Source: Candidatus Pacearchaeota archaeon | GTDB taxonomy: Archaea; Nanoarchaeota; Nanoarchaeia; Pacearchaeales; GW2011-AR1 | Assembly: GCA_002690445.1 (NCBI GenBank) | Contig: NZER01000204.1 | Location: 1 to 8,474, forward strand | Length of the DNA stretch: 8,474 bases | Reading direction: 5' to 3' | Program-made: the position numbers and the translations under genes | The notes under the pieces: generated by a model | The model's database searches: none | What the model was told of the DNA's origin: nothing | Seen by the model: the letters and a program-made list of their open reading frames with translations, nothing else | Shown here: piece after piece, positions 1-7,517 of the stretch | Position numbering within the stretch: position 1 is the stretch's first letter | How the letters are laid out: each line of letters begins with the position of its first letter

Positions 1-228
1 GGTGATCTCGATCTCGACCCCGGCGTAGCTGCCAACGCTGCCCTTGGTGTCGGCGGCAGGGGCTGCCTTGCGGGTGCCCGCGCCTGTGGGGAGGGCTGTG
101 GACACGACATCGACCTGTACGTCCCCATCGCTGTCCACGTTGAGGGCTTGCCAGTCGGAGCCGTCCCAGCCGCACGCGATGAGTGCCTTTCCGATGAGGT
201 TGACGATTGCTGAGGGCTTGTTGGCCAT
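1..228 (-). CDS. Tail-tip protein of unknown function, N-terminal 76 residues (cut by left edge)
   Basis: The frame opens with ATG at 226-228 and stays open to the window edge, so only the N-terminus is seen. The start is well placed: the sequence TAAGGAG (234-240) joins the stop codon of the preceding hub gene to a Shine-Dalgarno site 5 nt before this ATG. The protein begins MANKPSAIVNLIGKALIACG, followed by WDGSDWQALNVDSDGDVQV and a VVSTALPTGAG stretch. From memory, a W-D-G-xx-W / D-G-x-x-Q-V-D-V-V-S pattern recurs in phage tail-tip or fibre-associated proteins, but I cannot name a family. No signal peptide or clear membrane segment is seen. Its place directly after the hub gene suggests a tail-tip, fibre or receptor-binding role; that is inference from position only. 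The reading frame is secure, the function is not. Confidence 0.75.
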   Translation of the reverse strand, partial: MANKPSAIVNLIGKALIACGWDGSDWQALNVDSDGDVQVDVVSTALPTGAGTRKAAPAADTKGSVGSYAGVEIEIT

Positions 229-233
229 GGGGG

Positions 234-240
234 CTCCTTA
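234..240 (-). promoter_or_regulatory. Ribosome binding site overlapping the hub gene stop codon
   Basis: On the minus strand the bases read TAAGGAG. The TAA is the stop of the hub gene and AAGGAG is a near-perfect Shine-Dalgarno sequence, 5 nt from the ATG at 226-228. It fixes the start of the downstream gene and implies coupled translation. Confidence 0.75.
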
Positions 241-1803
241 CAACTGCTCTTGGACGAGCAGCACGAAAGAATGGAGGCCGGTGTCAGTATAACTGCGCCG
301 GTACAGGGTAGCGATTTGGTCTATGTGGATATCGTCGCTGGTGAGGGTCACGATCGAGCCTGTGGGGGGCCATGTCAGGTCATCCCCGGCCTGGTACTCG
401 ATCAGGCGCGTGGGGAGCGCCTTGGACAGAATCATCCACGCGAGGATCAGGCGCATGGTGCGATCGGTCCAGACGATGTCCGTCTCGAGCTCGAGCGCGA
501 TCGTTCCGTACCTCGCCGCGCTGATCTGGCTGTGCCGGCTGGTGGTCTGCTCCACCGTCCCGGCTTCGGCGCCCGGGGTGTGTGCCAGGATGCGCAGAGC
601 GCCGTCGATACCGTCGAGGGCGTAGGTCGCGCGGATCTCGTTGACCACTTCCCGGGGGCCGCGGTCGTAGGTGACTTGGCTGGCCCGGGTGCAGTTCTCA
701 CCCTCGATGAAGTCCGCCACCGAATCGGCTGGGAGCGCATCATAGCGCCACAGCACGGGGAACAGCCCGGAGGGGCCCGACTGCATCGATACCGGCAGTA
801 TGGGCAGCAGGTTGTCCTGCACCCAGTCCCAAACGACCACAGCGGTATCGAAGTACCCGGAGACGTCGAAGCGGTCGAGGAACGGCTCGAGGGCGGCGAT
901 CCGTCCGCGGTCCACGCGGAGCGAAGACAGGTTCAGCATGATGCGCAGCAGGGAACCCGCACCCGTAACGCCGATCGTGGCCTTGCCGTTGGTCCACGCC
1001 ACCCACAGCTCCTGGGTTCGGTCGATGACCGCGGCGGCCGTGAGATCCACCGTAGCCACCGAGCGCCCGAGCCCGTCGTCGATCTGGCTGATGGAAAAGA
1101 CCTCGGTGGAGGCGTCTTCGTCCACAATGGTGACCTGGGTCGCCGTGACCCTATGGCCCGCAACGACCACGCGGTTCGCTGTGCTCCCGGTGGCATGTAC
1201 GACCACTGCGGGGGAGCCTCGGCCCGTAGCTGCGGCGCCCGTGGCATCCACATAGACACCGGGCGTTCCGAAGACCTGCGGGTAGTACAGGCCCACGGAG
1301 GCATCAGGGACCGTGTAGGTGCTCGAGGGCCATGTAGCCTCGCTGACCACCGCTCCGGCTGCGGGGGTGATCGCGGTGTCGTCGTAGGCGTTCTCCTCGA
1401 GAGAGAACCTCACCGGCTCACCGTCGGCGCCGTACTCGGGTTCCACCACGGATCCCACGAGCTTGATCTGCCTGTCTTCGAGGGCGTCCCCGTCTCGGAT
1501 GTACGCCAGCTCCCCTTCCGCCGCGGACAGGTCGTGTCCTCCCTCGATGCGCAGGGCCACGTCGACGGGGAACACCACCTCGATCGCTACGGTCTTGAGC
1601 TCTGGGCTGACGTCCAGGATCCCGGCGTCCTCCTCGAAGTCGATGTCCGGGAGCCCACCCCCGAAGGGGATGCCCTCTCCGTCTTCGTCCGTGACGTCGA
1701 TCGGCCTGGTCGAGAACCTGTACACCTGCCCGTCCCACGTTACCGTGAGCAGCCAGATCAGCGCCGTTTGCGCCAGGTCGGTTCTCGTCAGGCGAGGGCT
1801 CAT
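238..1803 (-). CDS. Probable tail hub / baseplate protein, 521 aa
   Basis: Likely structural protein of the tail tip, of the general gp27/gpJ-core hub type. The N-terminal region (about residues 15-140) has an opening W-D-G-x-x-Y-R-F-S-T strand and reads as a beta-rich domain. Residues about 145-290 are rich in Gly, Thr and Val, begin with a G-L-Y-Y-P-Q-V-F-G motif and look like an inserted beta domain. Residues about 295-521 resemble hub C-terminal domains: a proline/glycine-rich 'LPILPVSMQSGPSG' stretch, a 'VVNEIRATY' strand, a 'DIVWTDRTMRLILAWMI' segment, then a 'GSIVTLTSDD' strand and a mixed final strand set. No catalytic motif, signal peptide or lysozyme-like domain is evident. The ATG overlaps the stop of the preceding gene as ATGA (1800-1803); no strong Shine-Dalgarno is visible, so translation probably depends on coupling. 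Assignment rests on gene order (tape measure, large tip protein, hub) and on fold-like patterns, not on a database match. It could instead be a minor tail protein. Confidence 0.6.
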   Translation of the reverse strand: MSPRLTRTDLAQTALIWLLTVTWDGQVYRFSTRPIDVTDEDGEGIPFGGGLPDIDFEEDAGILDVSPELKTVAIEVVFPVDVALRIEGGHDLSAAEGELAYIRDGDALEDRQIKLVGSVVEPEYGADGEPVRFSLEENAYDDTAITPAAGAVVSEATWPSSTYTVPDASVGLYYPQVFGTPGVYVDATGAAATGRGSPAVVVHATGSTANRVVVAGHRVTATQVTIVDEDASTEVFSISQIDDGLGRSVATVDLTAAAVIDRTQELWVAWTNGKATIGVTGAGSLLRIMLNLSSLRVDRGRIAALEPFLDRFDVSGYFDTAVVVWDWVQDNLLPILPVSMQSGPSGLFPVLWRYDALPADSVADFIEGENCTRASQVTYDRGPREVVNEIRATYALDGIDGALRILAHTPGAEAGTVEQTTSRHSQISAARYGTIALELETDIVWTDRTMRLILAWMILSKALPTRLIEYQAGDDLTWPPTGSIVTLTSDDIHIDQIATLYRRSYTDTGLHSFVLLVQEQL

Positions 1804-4800
1804 ACCAATTCGGCCCCGCTGATGATGGCCACCCGAAGCACCTCGGTATCGTTCTCCTCGCCGAGCACGGTCTCGAGCCGAATCGGGGAGTCGATGGCCA
1901 AGGGGATGAAGCTGTACCGGCTGGTGAAGATCGCGGTCGTGCCGGTGACCTTGATCGTGGGAATGTAGACGCAGTCATTCAGCGGGCCGTCCAGATACCT
2001 GTCGATGCCCTCGAGCATGTACGGGGTGTCCCGCAGGGAGGACACGGGCAGTTTTCCGCCGCCGTCGCTGCCGTACAGATAATCGGGCGTCTCCTCGTTC
2101 CAGATCTCGGTCTGGTCGATGCTGTCCACCAGGGTGATCTCGAGGGTCCTCTGATGGGGCGCGATCTTCCGGGCGCTGCGGGTCCTGTCCCGGGCTACAC
2201 GCTGCTCGGTGCCGTGGTTGAGCTCCACAGCGCGCCCCCAGTCGGGGAGCGTTCCGAAGACGGCGCAGGGCCCCACCAGCACGCGGCCGATCTCGTAGTA
2301 CCCATCGACGGTGGCCTGACTCGGGATGCGCAACCGATAGCCGGCGTAGCGCTCGCCGTCGGCCTTGAAGATCCCGCACATCCGAGGCGCCCAGATCTGG
2401 CCCGCTGTGCCGTTCGCCGCTTCGCCGCCTGTGACGCCGTCGAGCACCAGAGTCGTCCGTTTGGCCGTGGGCGGCCCGAACCGGCCTTCGGTCTGGCTGG
2501 CGATCTTGCGGAGTACCGTCGCAGAGATAGCGAAGGTGCCTCCCTGAAAGTCATTGTGAAGCAGGTAGGGCGTGTCCGTGCCCGAGGTGTTCGCCGGGAT
2601 CACCGTGTTGCCCCGGCGGTCCCAGTGCAGACCCGTCCGGTCCTCGTCGGCGGTCATATCCACCAGGGTGACCCAGGATGCCGTCCCGACGTCGTAGCCC
2701 TGCAGTGTGATGTTTCGGACGTTGGTCCCCAGGATGGTGCACTGGATCAGATCGTTGCCCGGCATCGACTCCGCGGTCCCGAGCAGGGTATCGTCGAGGG
2801 CCAGCGCGATGGTCTCGATCTGGTTGTGGGCGGTGCTGCGCCATGCGCGCCGAGGGCTGGCCGCGAGCAGGTTTTCGACTGCGTAGCGATACGCTGTGTC
2901 GATGTGCCATTCGTCGGCGATGATGGCCGGGCCGTCCGCGGCTGCCACGGTGACGCCCTGGCTGATCAGAGTACCCGTGGCGGAGAACTCGCGGCCCGAC
3001 AGATCGGCGGGGTTGGTAAAGCCGGTCGCCAGTTGCTGGCCGGTGTTGGCGGCGAAGCTGTACTGCAGTTCGGTCCAGTCGCTGTCGGCGGTGGCGCTGT
3101 TGATGTGGCCCCAGATGGCATTGTTCGCCGCGATGACCGTTCCCCCGCCGTCGGTGAGAGTGGTCGATGCCGGGCCAGCCTTCCAGTCGTGATTCTCGTC
3201 GGTGTCGGTGCCGCGATACCAGCACGCGAAGCTGCCATCATCGATCGCAAAGATGAACTCCAGACCGCTGGCGGGCGCGGCGGAAGCGGTGCCGACCGTC
3301 GCCGCGGCGTTGTTGTCGTAGACCCGGAAACCGGTAACGTCGAACCGGATGGACACAGAATAGTCCTCGGCGCCGTCGTCGGTGTTGACCTGCACGGCCA
3401 CATCGTCCGATGCCAGATTCCCGCCGCCGTTCAACACCATCACAGCGCGGACGATCAACCCCTGGGCTACCGTGCCCGAGGTCGTCCGGGTGTACCGGAG
3501 CTGCTGGGCAACGGTGGCGATGTTCAGCGCGCCCGATGTCAGCGCAGCCGTTCCTGCTCCTGCCGCGGTCCAGCCGACGGCGTCGGGGGTGTCGAAGGGG
3601 AGCCAGGTACGCGCCCAGCTCACAAAGTCCTGATCCGGGTTGAGCGCACTGTAGAGCTCGGGCAGGGTCAGATCGGAGTAGCCGCCCAAGTAGAACACGC
3701 CCAGGGAGTTGTCTTCGTTGCCCGGGTTCGCGTCCCAGTTGTGACAGAGCACCACGCGGGCGCGCTGCACCGTTGTGGACCAGTCGCGAGGGTGTGTGGC
3801 GCCGTCCTCTGCGTCCCACCACGTCCCGGGGCCGCGAGGCGAGATCCCGGGCTCGGTCCACGTCGCGCCGTCGTCGGTGGAACGGATGGCGCTACACCAG
3901 TTCTGCGAGGCTGCGCCGGTGTCCTTTCCATGGACATACAGTGTCCCGGCTTCGTCCACACAGATCGACAGGTCGCCATCGAGCACCACGGGCCCGCCGG
4001 CCACGTAGACCCACTGCGGCGTGATGCTCGGGGTGACCCGTTCCGCCACCGACAGGGGTTCATCCGCGCTCCCGAGCCGCCTGATATCCGGGTCGCTGTT
4101 GGCATTACAGACGAGGATCGTGGTGTCCGTGGCCACCATGTCCCACGCCTTGGCCTTGCTGCCGTTGGACTGCAGCAGGAACTCCTCGACCAGCTCAAAG
4201 CTGATCCCCTCGTCGTCGCTGGCATACTGGTTCTGTTGCTCGCGCCACGCCGGGGTGGTGTTGTTGAGGACCAGCCCGGCGATGAGGGAGACCTGCCCGT
4301 TGAGTTCGGCCATGCGGAGCTTGCCCAGCTCGAAGCCTGCGGCGCCGACGCCGGGTGCCCCGCTCACGTCGATGGCCTCGGGGAGCGCAAACTTGCTGTA
4401 GACCGCCCAGGTGGCCCCGTCGTCGTCGCTGTAGTGGATGCGGACTTGAGCCAGGTTGTTGGTCGTGTCCTCGATCCAGTGGGCGCAGAGTGCGCGGCCG
4501 TCGGCGAGCACGAGTTGACACGGCCAGAAGCCGTCCGTGGGGATCACGTCCTGTTGATAGACTGTGACCGCGGACCAGCCCCACGGCGTCTCTGGGGCTC
4601 GCTGGTAGGACAGCACGCGGTAGGTGGTCCCGGTGTCCACGTAAGTGGCTTGGACGACCGTGGAGACCGTGTCGTCGCTCAGGGTGACGGACTGGGGCGT
4701 GCTGGTGAACCGAACCAGCCCGCTGGGGCCATCAGTCCACCGAATGGCCTCCCAGGGTGCCACGAGGGGCAGGTATTGGACGTGCCCGTAGTAGTTGCCC

Positions 4801-5063
4801 GAGGTGGATTCCCGCCAGTAGAAGCGAGCACGGCCGGGGCCCGGCATCCCCGGCTCGCTTACCACGATCTCGAGGTGCGCGTCGTCGGTCATGTCGCCGG
4901 TTGCGTACAGGTCCATTTCGCTGGAACCCTGATCGACAGGGTCTCCTGCTGTGGCGCCCTCCTGGGTATAGCTACTCTCCGCGGCCCAAATGCTGTCCGT
5001 GGTGATGCGGAGGTCGTGCAGCCCCAGGGCCTGCACGGTGCTTCGGGTGACATCGGCGCCCAT
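1800..5063 (-). CDS. Large mosaic tail-tip protein with sialidase-like Asp-box propeller, 1087 aa
   Basis: Encoded directly after the tape measure gene, where many siphophages carry the distal tail protein. Residues about 40-465 look like a beta-propeller: two exact Asp-boxes (S-x-D-x-G-x-T-W) at residues 212-219 and 395-402 and a degenerate one (SDDEGISF) at 282-289, all in Trp- and Asp-rich strands. Asp-boxes mark sialidases and other BNR-repeat propellers, which bind or cleave sugars; I could not identify the catalytic Arg triad or Tyr/Glu pair, so enzyme activity is not claimed. Residues about 475-690 read as a jelly-roll, LamG-like domain. Residues about 715-870 and 890-1087 look like further beta-sandwich domains, the last with 'YYEIGRVLVGPCAVFG' and 'QRTLEITLVD' strands and perhaps the part that docks on the tail. 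The ATG (5061-5063) shares one base with the tape measure stop (TGATG) and has GGAG 6 nt upstream (5070-5073). Likely role: host glycan recognition at the tail tip (inference). Confidence 0.7.
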   Translation of the reverse strand: MGADVTRSTVQALGLHDLRITTDSIWAAESSYTQEGATAGDPVDQGSSEMDLYATGDMTDDAHLEIVVSEPGMPGPGRARFYWRESTSGNYYGHVQYLPLVAPWEAIRWTDGPSGLVRFTSTPQSVTLSDDTVSTVVQATYVDTGTTYRVLSYQRAPETPWGWSAVTVYQQDVIPTDGFWPCQLVLADGRALCAHWIEDTTNNLAQVRIHYSDDDGATWAVYSKFALPEAIDVSGAPGVGAAGFELGKLRMAELNGQVSLIAGLVLNNTTPAWREQQNQYASDDEGISFELVEEFLLQSNGSKAKAWDMVATDTTILVCNANSDPDIRRLGSADEPLSVAERVTPSITPQWVYVAGGPVVLDGDLSICVDEAGTLYVHGKDTGAASQNWCSAIRSTDDGATWTEPGISPRGPGTWWDAEDGATHPRDWSTTVQRARVVLCHNWDANPGNEDNSLGVFYLGGYSDLTLPELYSALNPDQDFVSWARTWLPFDTPDAVGWTAAGAGTAALTSGALNIATVAQQLRYTRTTSGTVAQGLIVRAVMVLNGGGNLASDDVAVQVNTDDGAEDYSVSIRFDVTGFRVYDNNAAATVGTASAAPASGLEFIFAIDDGSFACWYRGTDTDENHDWKAGPASTTLTDGGGTVIAANNAIWGHINSATADSDWTELQYSFAANTGQQLATGFTNPADLSGREFSATGTLISQGVTVAAADGPAIIADEWHIDTAYRYAVENLLAASPRRAWRSTAHNQIETIALALDDTLLGTAESMPGNDLIQCTILGTNVRNITLQGYDVGTASWVTLVDMTADEDRTGLHWDRRGNTVIPANTSGTDTPYLLHNDFQGGTFAISATVLRKIASQTEGRFGPPTAKRTTLVLDGVTGGEAANGTAGQIWAPRMCGIFKADGERYAGYRLRIPSQATVDGYYEIGRVLVGPCAVFGTLPDWGRAVELNHGTEQRVARDRTRSARKIAPHQRTLEITLVDSIDQTEIWNEETPDYLYGSDGGGKLPVSSLRDTPYMLEGIDRYLDGPLNDCVYIPTIKVTGTTAIFTSRYSFIPLAIDSPIRLETVLGEENDTEVLRVAIISGAELV
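3858..4430 (-). repeat. Asp-box (BNR-type) protein repeats within the large tail-tip gene
   Basis: Three copies of the Asp-box pattern are encoded: SDDDGATW (4407-4430), SDDEGISF (4197-4220, degenerate at the last positions) and STDDGATW (3858-3881). The first two lie 70 residues apart and the last two 113 apart, so one or more blades between the second and third may lack a recognisable box. In known propellers the Asp-box lies in the turn between the third and fourth strands of a blade and is structural rather than catalytic. Confidence 0.75.
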
Positions 5064-7132
5064 CAGGTGCTCCTACGGTGGCCCACACGGGTGCCCTGCT
5101 TGGCGACGTCGCGCACGGGTCCGCCCATGCGGAAGTTGTCCATAACGACCCGACCGAACACGCGGTGCTTGTAGACCTGCTGTACGATCATGACCTCGGA
5201 GCCGCTACCCTCGCCGCGATTGCGCGCGTTGACCTCATGGGGGCCGCCTACAGCATCGACGCCGCGGTTTGTCAGGAAGGCTTCACGCCCGGGGCGGATG
5301 ACCGCCAGGCCCTCATCAGGAGACAGCACGGGGGTCTCGTAGGTGAGTCCGCCTGCATGGAAGCTGGGAAGGGTCTGGGCTTCGATCTGCGCGATCTGCA
5401 AGCCGACAGCAGCCACGGAAGCGGCGGCAGCGGCCAGCCCCCATGGCAGGCCGTAGTCCGCGATCGCCTTGGTGGCGGAGAGTGCGCCGTTGATCAGCGC
5501 CTGGGCTTCGGCCGAGCGCTTGTACCAGTCGAACCACCGGGCGCCCGCGTCGGCGCTACTCGCGGCCTGCTTCTCGGCGGCCATGGCCGACAGGTCCGAC
5601 ACCGCCCCGAACAGGTCCGCGGCCCCGGAGGAGACCACGCGGTTTCGCTCCCGGGCCAGTTCGATGGCTTCGGCCTGGTTGCGGCGCTCGGTCTCGAGGA
5701 CCTTGTCGTAGAACTCGAGCAGTTCGAGCAGTTCGTCGTCGCGGATCTTCTTCCTGTCCCGGGCCGCCCGATCGGCGACGTCGGTCAGGGCAGCGTTCGC
5801 CGCCTTGCCTGCTTCGGACTCGAGCCCGAACTGACCGATGATGTCGCCCAGGGTGTTCGCCTGCTCTCGAAGCGCCTCGTTGACCTTGTCGATATCGCTC
5901 AACTGGTCGGCGTTGGCCTTCTTCGCGATCTTGGCCACTTCCGCCAGGGCTTTGGCCAGGTCGTCCGCCCCTGCTGCCGCGCCTGGTAGCCCGCCGCCGC
6001 CGCCATCGGACCCACCGCCCTTGGTGCCCAGGGACCCCATGAGGGCGTCCCAGTCCACGAGGAATTCCTGGGCGGCCTTTCTGCCCTTGAGCATGGCCGA
6101 CCCGAAGTCCAACACGGCGCCACCCGCCAAGTTGTTGGCCTGGGTGTAAGCGTCCAGGCCCAACCGCGCAGCTTCGAGGGGGCCGTCAGCGCTGGCGATG
6201 GCGGCGAAGGTCTCCAGCAGCACGGACAGGCGCTCACCGAGCAGGTCCACGAAGGTGATCGCGGTGGTGGAGTAGCCGACGACGGCACCGGCCAGCACCT
6301 TGAGACTGCTGGACTGCACGATGTAGTCGAGCAGTTTGTCCTTTGCGCCGCGCCACACCGTACCGACCGCGGCGATCTCCTGCTGCATCCTGGCGGCCTG
6401 GTCGATGGCCTCGGGAGCTGTGGAGACGCCCCACTTCTCGGTGAAGGTAACGAGGGCCTCGAGCTGCTCGACCCCGCCACCCAGGGCTTGGGCCATCGCG
6501 CCGCCCTGGCGGCCGAACAGGTCCATAGCGCGGGCCGCACGCTCGGTGTCGCTCTCGATGTCGCCCAGGGACGCGATCACGTCTCTGAACACGTCGTCGG
6601 CGCTCCTCATATTGCCTTCGGCGTCTGTGGTCTCGACTCCGAGGTTGCCGAAGGCCCTGGTAGCCGTTGACAGGCCTCCTTCAACGTCCGCCATCAGCTT
6701 GGGAATGCGCTGGGCGCCCTTGAACAGCGCGTCGAGCTCTTGACCGGAGCCGGCTGCTGCCTGCTGCAACGCCTGGAGGGTCTCGGCGGCCAGGCCGGTC
6801 CGAAGCGCTGCGTCTCCAAGCTCGTTGCGGTAGTCGATCACATCCTTGGTCAGCGCGGCCACCGCTGTGGCTGTCGCTGCGAATGCTGCTATAGCGGCCG
6901 TCGTGACGGTTACGGCCGTGCCGATCGTCTTTTTGAGGTTCCGCCACTCCTTCTGCGGGTTCTTCGCTGCCTTCTTCGCCGACTTCTCGGCCTTCTTCAT
7001 CTGGGTGTCCAAGGCCCGAGCCATGGCCTTGGCTTCTTTCTCCGTGATGCCGGGGATCTGGGCCATCTGACGGCGCAGGTCTCCCAACTCCGCCTGCCAC
7101 CTCAGTCCGATGGTTTCCTGGCCGGCTACCAT
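5063..7132 (-). CDS. Tail tape measure protein, 689 aa
   Basis: Scaffold that sets the length of the phage tail and is probably released during DNA ejection. Layout: a charged helical N-terminus (residues 12-70, Lys/Ala-rich), a hydrophobic Ala/Thr/Val segment (73-95), and the TP901-like core pattern with 'RTGLAAETLQALQQAAAGSG' (111-130), 'FGNLGVETTDAEGN' (161-174) and 'AMDLFGRQGGAMAQALGGG' (202-220). A second hydrophobic stretch lies at about 277-315, a Gly-rich hinge at 369-388, a charged helix, probably coiled coil, at about 390-500, and an Ala-rich hydrophobic segment at 564-585. The C-terminus has the usual tape measure ending: FHAGG (591-595), then a 'VIRPGREAFLTNRGV' motif. Using the common rule of about 0.15 nm per residue, a tail near 100 nm is expected, so a siphovirus is more likely than a podovirus. 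The ATG (7130-7132) lies one base after the preceding stop, with GAAGG (7142-7146) 9 nt upstream. Confidence 0.92.
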   Translation of the reverse strand: MVAGQETIGLRWQAELGDLRRQMAQIPGITEKEAKAMARALDTQMKKAEKSAKKAAKNPQKEWRNLKKTIGTAVTVTTAAIAAFAATATAVAALTKDVIDYRNELGDAALRTGLAAETLQALQQAAAGSGQELDALFKGAQRIPKLMADVEGGLSTATRAFGNLGVETTDAEGNMRSADDVFRDVIASLGDIESDTERAARAMDLFGRQGGAMAQALGGGVEQLEALVTFTEKWGVSTAPEAIDQAARMQQEIAAVGTVWRGAKDKLLDYIVQSSSLKVLAGAVVGYSTTAITFVDLLGERLSVLLETFAAIASADGPLEAARLGLDAYTQANNLAGGAVLDFGSAMLKGRKAAQEFLVDWDALMGSLGTKGGGSDGGGGGLPGAAAGADDLAKALAEVAKIAKKANADQLSDIDKVNEALREQANTLGDIIGQFGLESEAGKAANAALTDVADRAARDRKKIRDDELLELLEFYDKVLETERRNQAEAIELARERNRVVSSGAADLFGAVSDLSAMAAEKQAASSADAGARWFDWYKRSAEAQALINGALSATKAIADYGLPWGLAAAAASVAAVGLQIAQIEAQTLPSFHAGGLTYETPVLSPDEGLAVIRPGREAFLTNRGVDAVGGPHEVNARNRGEGSGSEVMIVQQVYKHRVFGRVVMDNFRMGGPVRDVAKQGTRVGHRRST

Positions 7133-7133
7133 G

Positions 7134-7517
7134 TCACACCGCCTTCACGAGTTCGGGTGCCAGGGTCTCCGCCAGCTCCTTGGCCTTCTTCCGTCCGGGC
7201 TTGAACAGCAGGGAGCGGAACACGAAGCCACGGGCAGGCCACGGGCGGCGGATGAAACGAGCCTTCGGATCGGTGTTGGCCACGAAGCCCTCGATCGTGT
7301 TGACGTTGACGATGCGGACGCCCTTGATCCACGAGTCGCGGAACTTGCCCGTCTTGACCGGGGAGTTGGCGACGACCTGCGCGTCGATCTCGTTGGCCGC
7401 TTCCGCCAAAGCACGCTTGGTCACCGGGGCGACCTTGTCGAGCACCTTCTGCAGAAACCGCTCGAGCTTGGGATCGACGACGATTGTCTGGTTGCCGGAT
7501 CGCGCTGTGATGGTCAT
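7134..7517 (-). CDS. HK97 gp10-like minor structural protein, 127 aa
   Basis: Small basic protein. After a short N-terminus it has a long helix (about residues 12-40: 'PKLERFLQKVLDKVAPVTKR', then an acidic/Ala helix), followed by 'NSPVKTGKFRDSW' and 'VRIVNVNTIEGFVANTD' strands and an Arg/Pro/Phe-rich turn ('RFIRRPWPARGFVFRS'). The 'P-V-K-T-G-K-F-R-D-S-W' segment corresponds to the 'P-V-D-T-G-x-L-R-x-S' signature of the HK97 gp10 / neck-type family, which acts at the head-tail joint or in tail completion. I chose the ATG at 7515-7517, not a GTG 126 nt upstream, because it forms ATGA with the stop of the gpT-like frame and has GAGGG (7526-7530) 8 nt upstream; the longer version would simply cover that frame. 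A gp10-like gene between the chaperones and the tape measure is not the usual place. It could instead be a minor tail protein of similar fold. Confidence 0.65.
   Translation of the reverse strand: MTITARSGNQTIVVDPKLERFLQKVLDKVAPVTKRALAEAANEIDAQVVANSPVKTGKFRDSWIKGVRIVNVNTIEGFVANTDPKARFIRRPWPARGFVFRSLLFKPGRKKAKELAETLAPELVKAV

Noticed and set aside
250..1968. Open frame of 572 codons on the plus strand, antisense to the hub gene
   Set aside because: Composition is that of a shadow frame, it spans the ATGA junction of two well-supported minus-strand genes, and no motif is seen.
2154..5174. Open frame of 1006 codons on the plus strand, antisense to the large tail-tip gene
   Set aside because: It is rich in Gly, Arg, Val, His and Pro with no recognisable domain, as expected for the reverse frame of a GC-rich gene. 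The minus-strand frame has Asp-boxes, a ribosome binding site and coupled junctions, so the plus-strand frame is a shadow.
5078..5989. Open frame of 303 codons on the plus strand, antisense to the tape measure gene
   Set aside because: The minus strand here encodes the conserved tape measure C-terminus (FHAGG and RPGREAFLT motifs); the plus frame has no family features.
5969..6028. Run of GGN codons in the tape measure gene as a possible DNA repeat
   Set aside because: It encodes a Gly-rich hinge (residues 369-388) inside a continuous reading frame and is too short and imperfect to be a separate repeat element.
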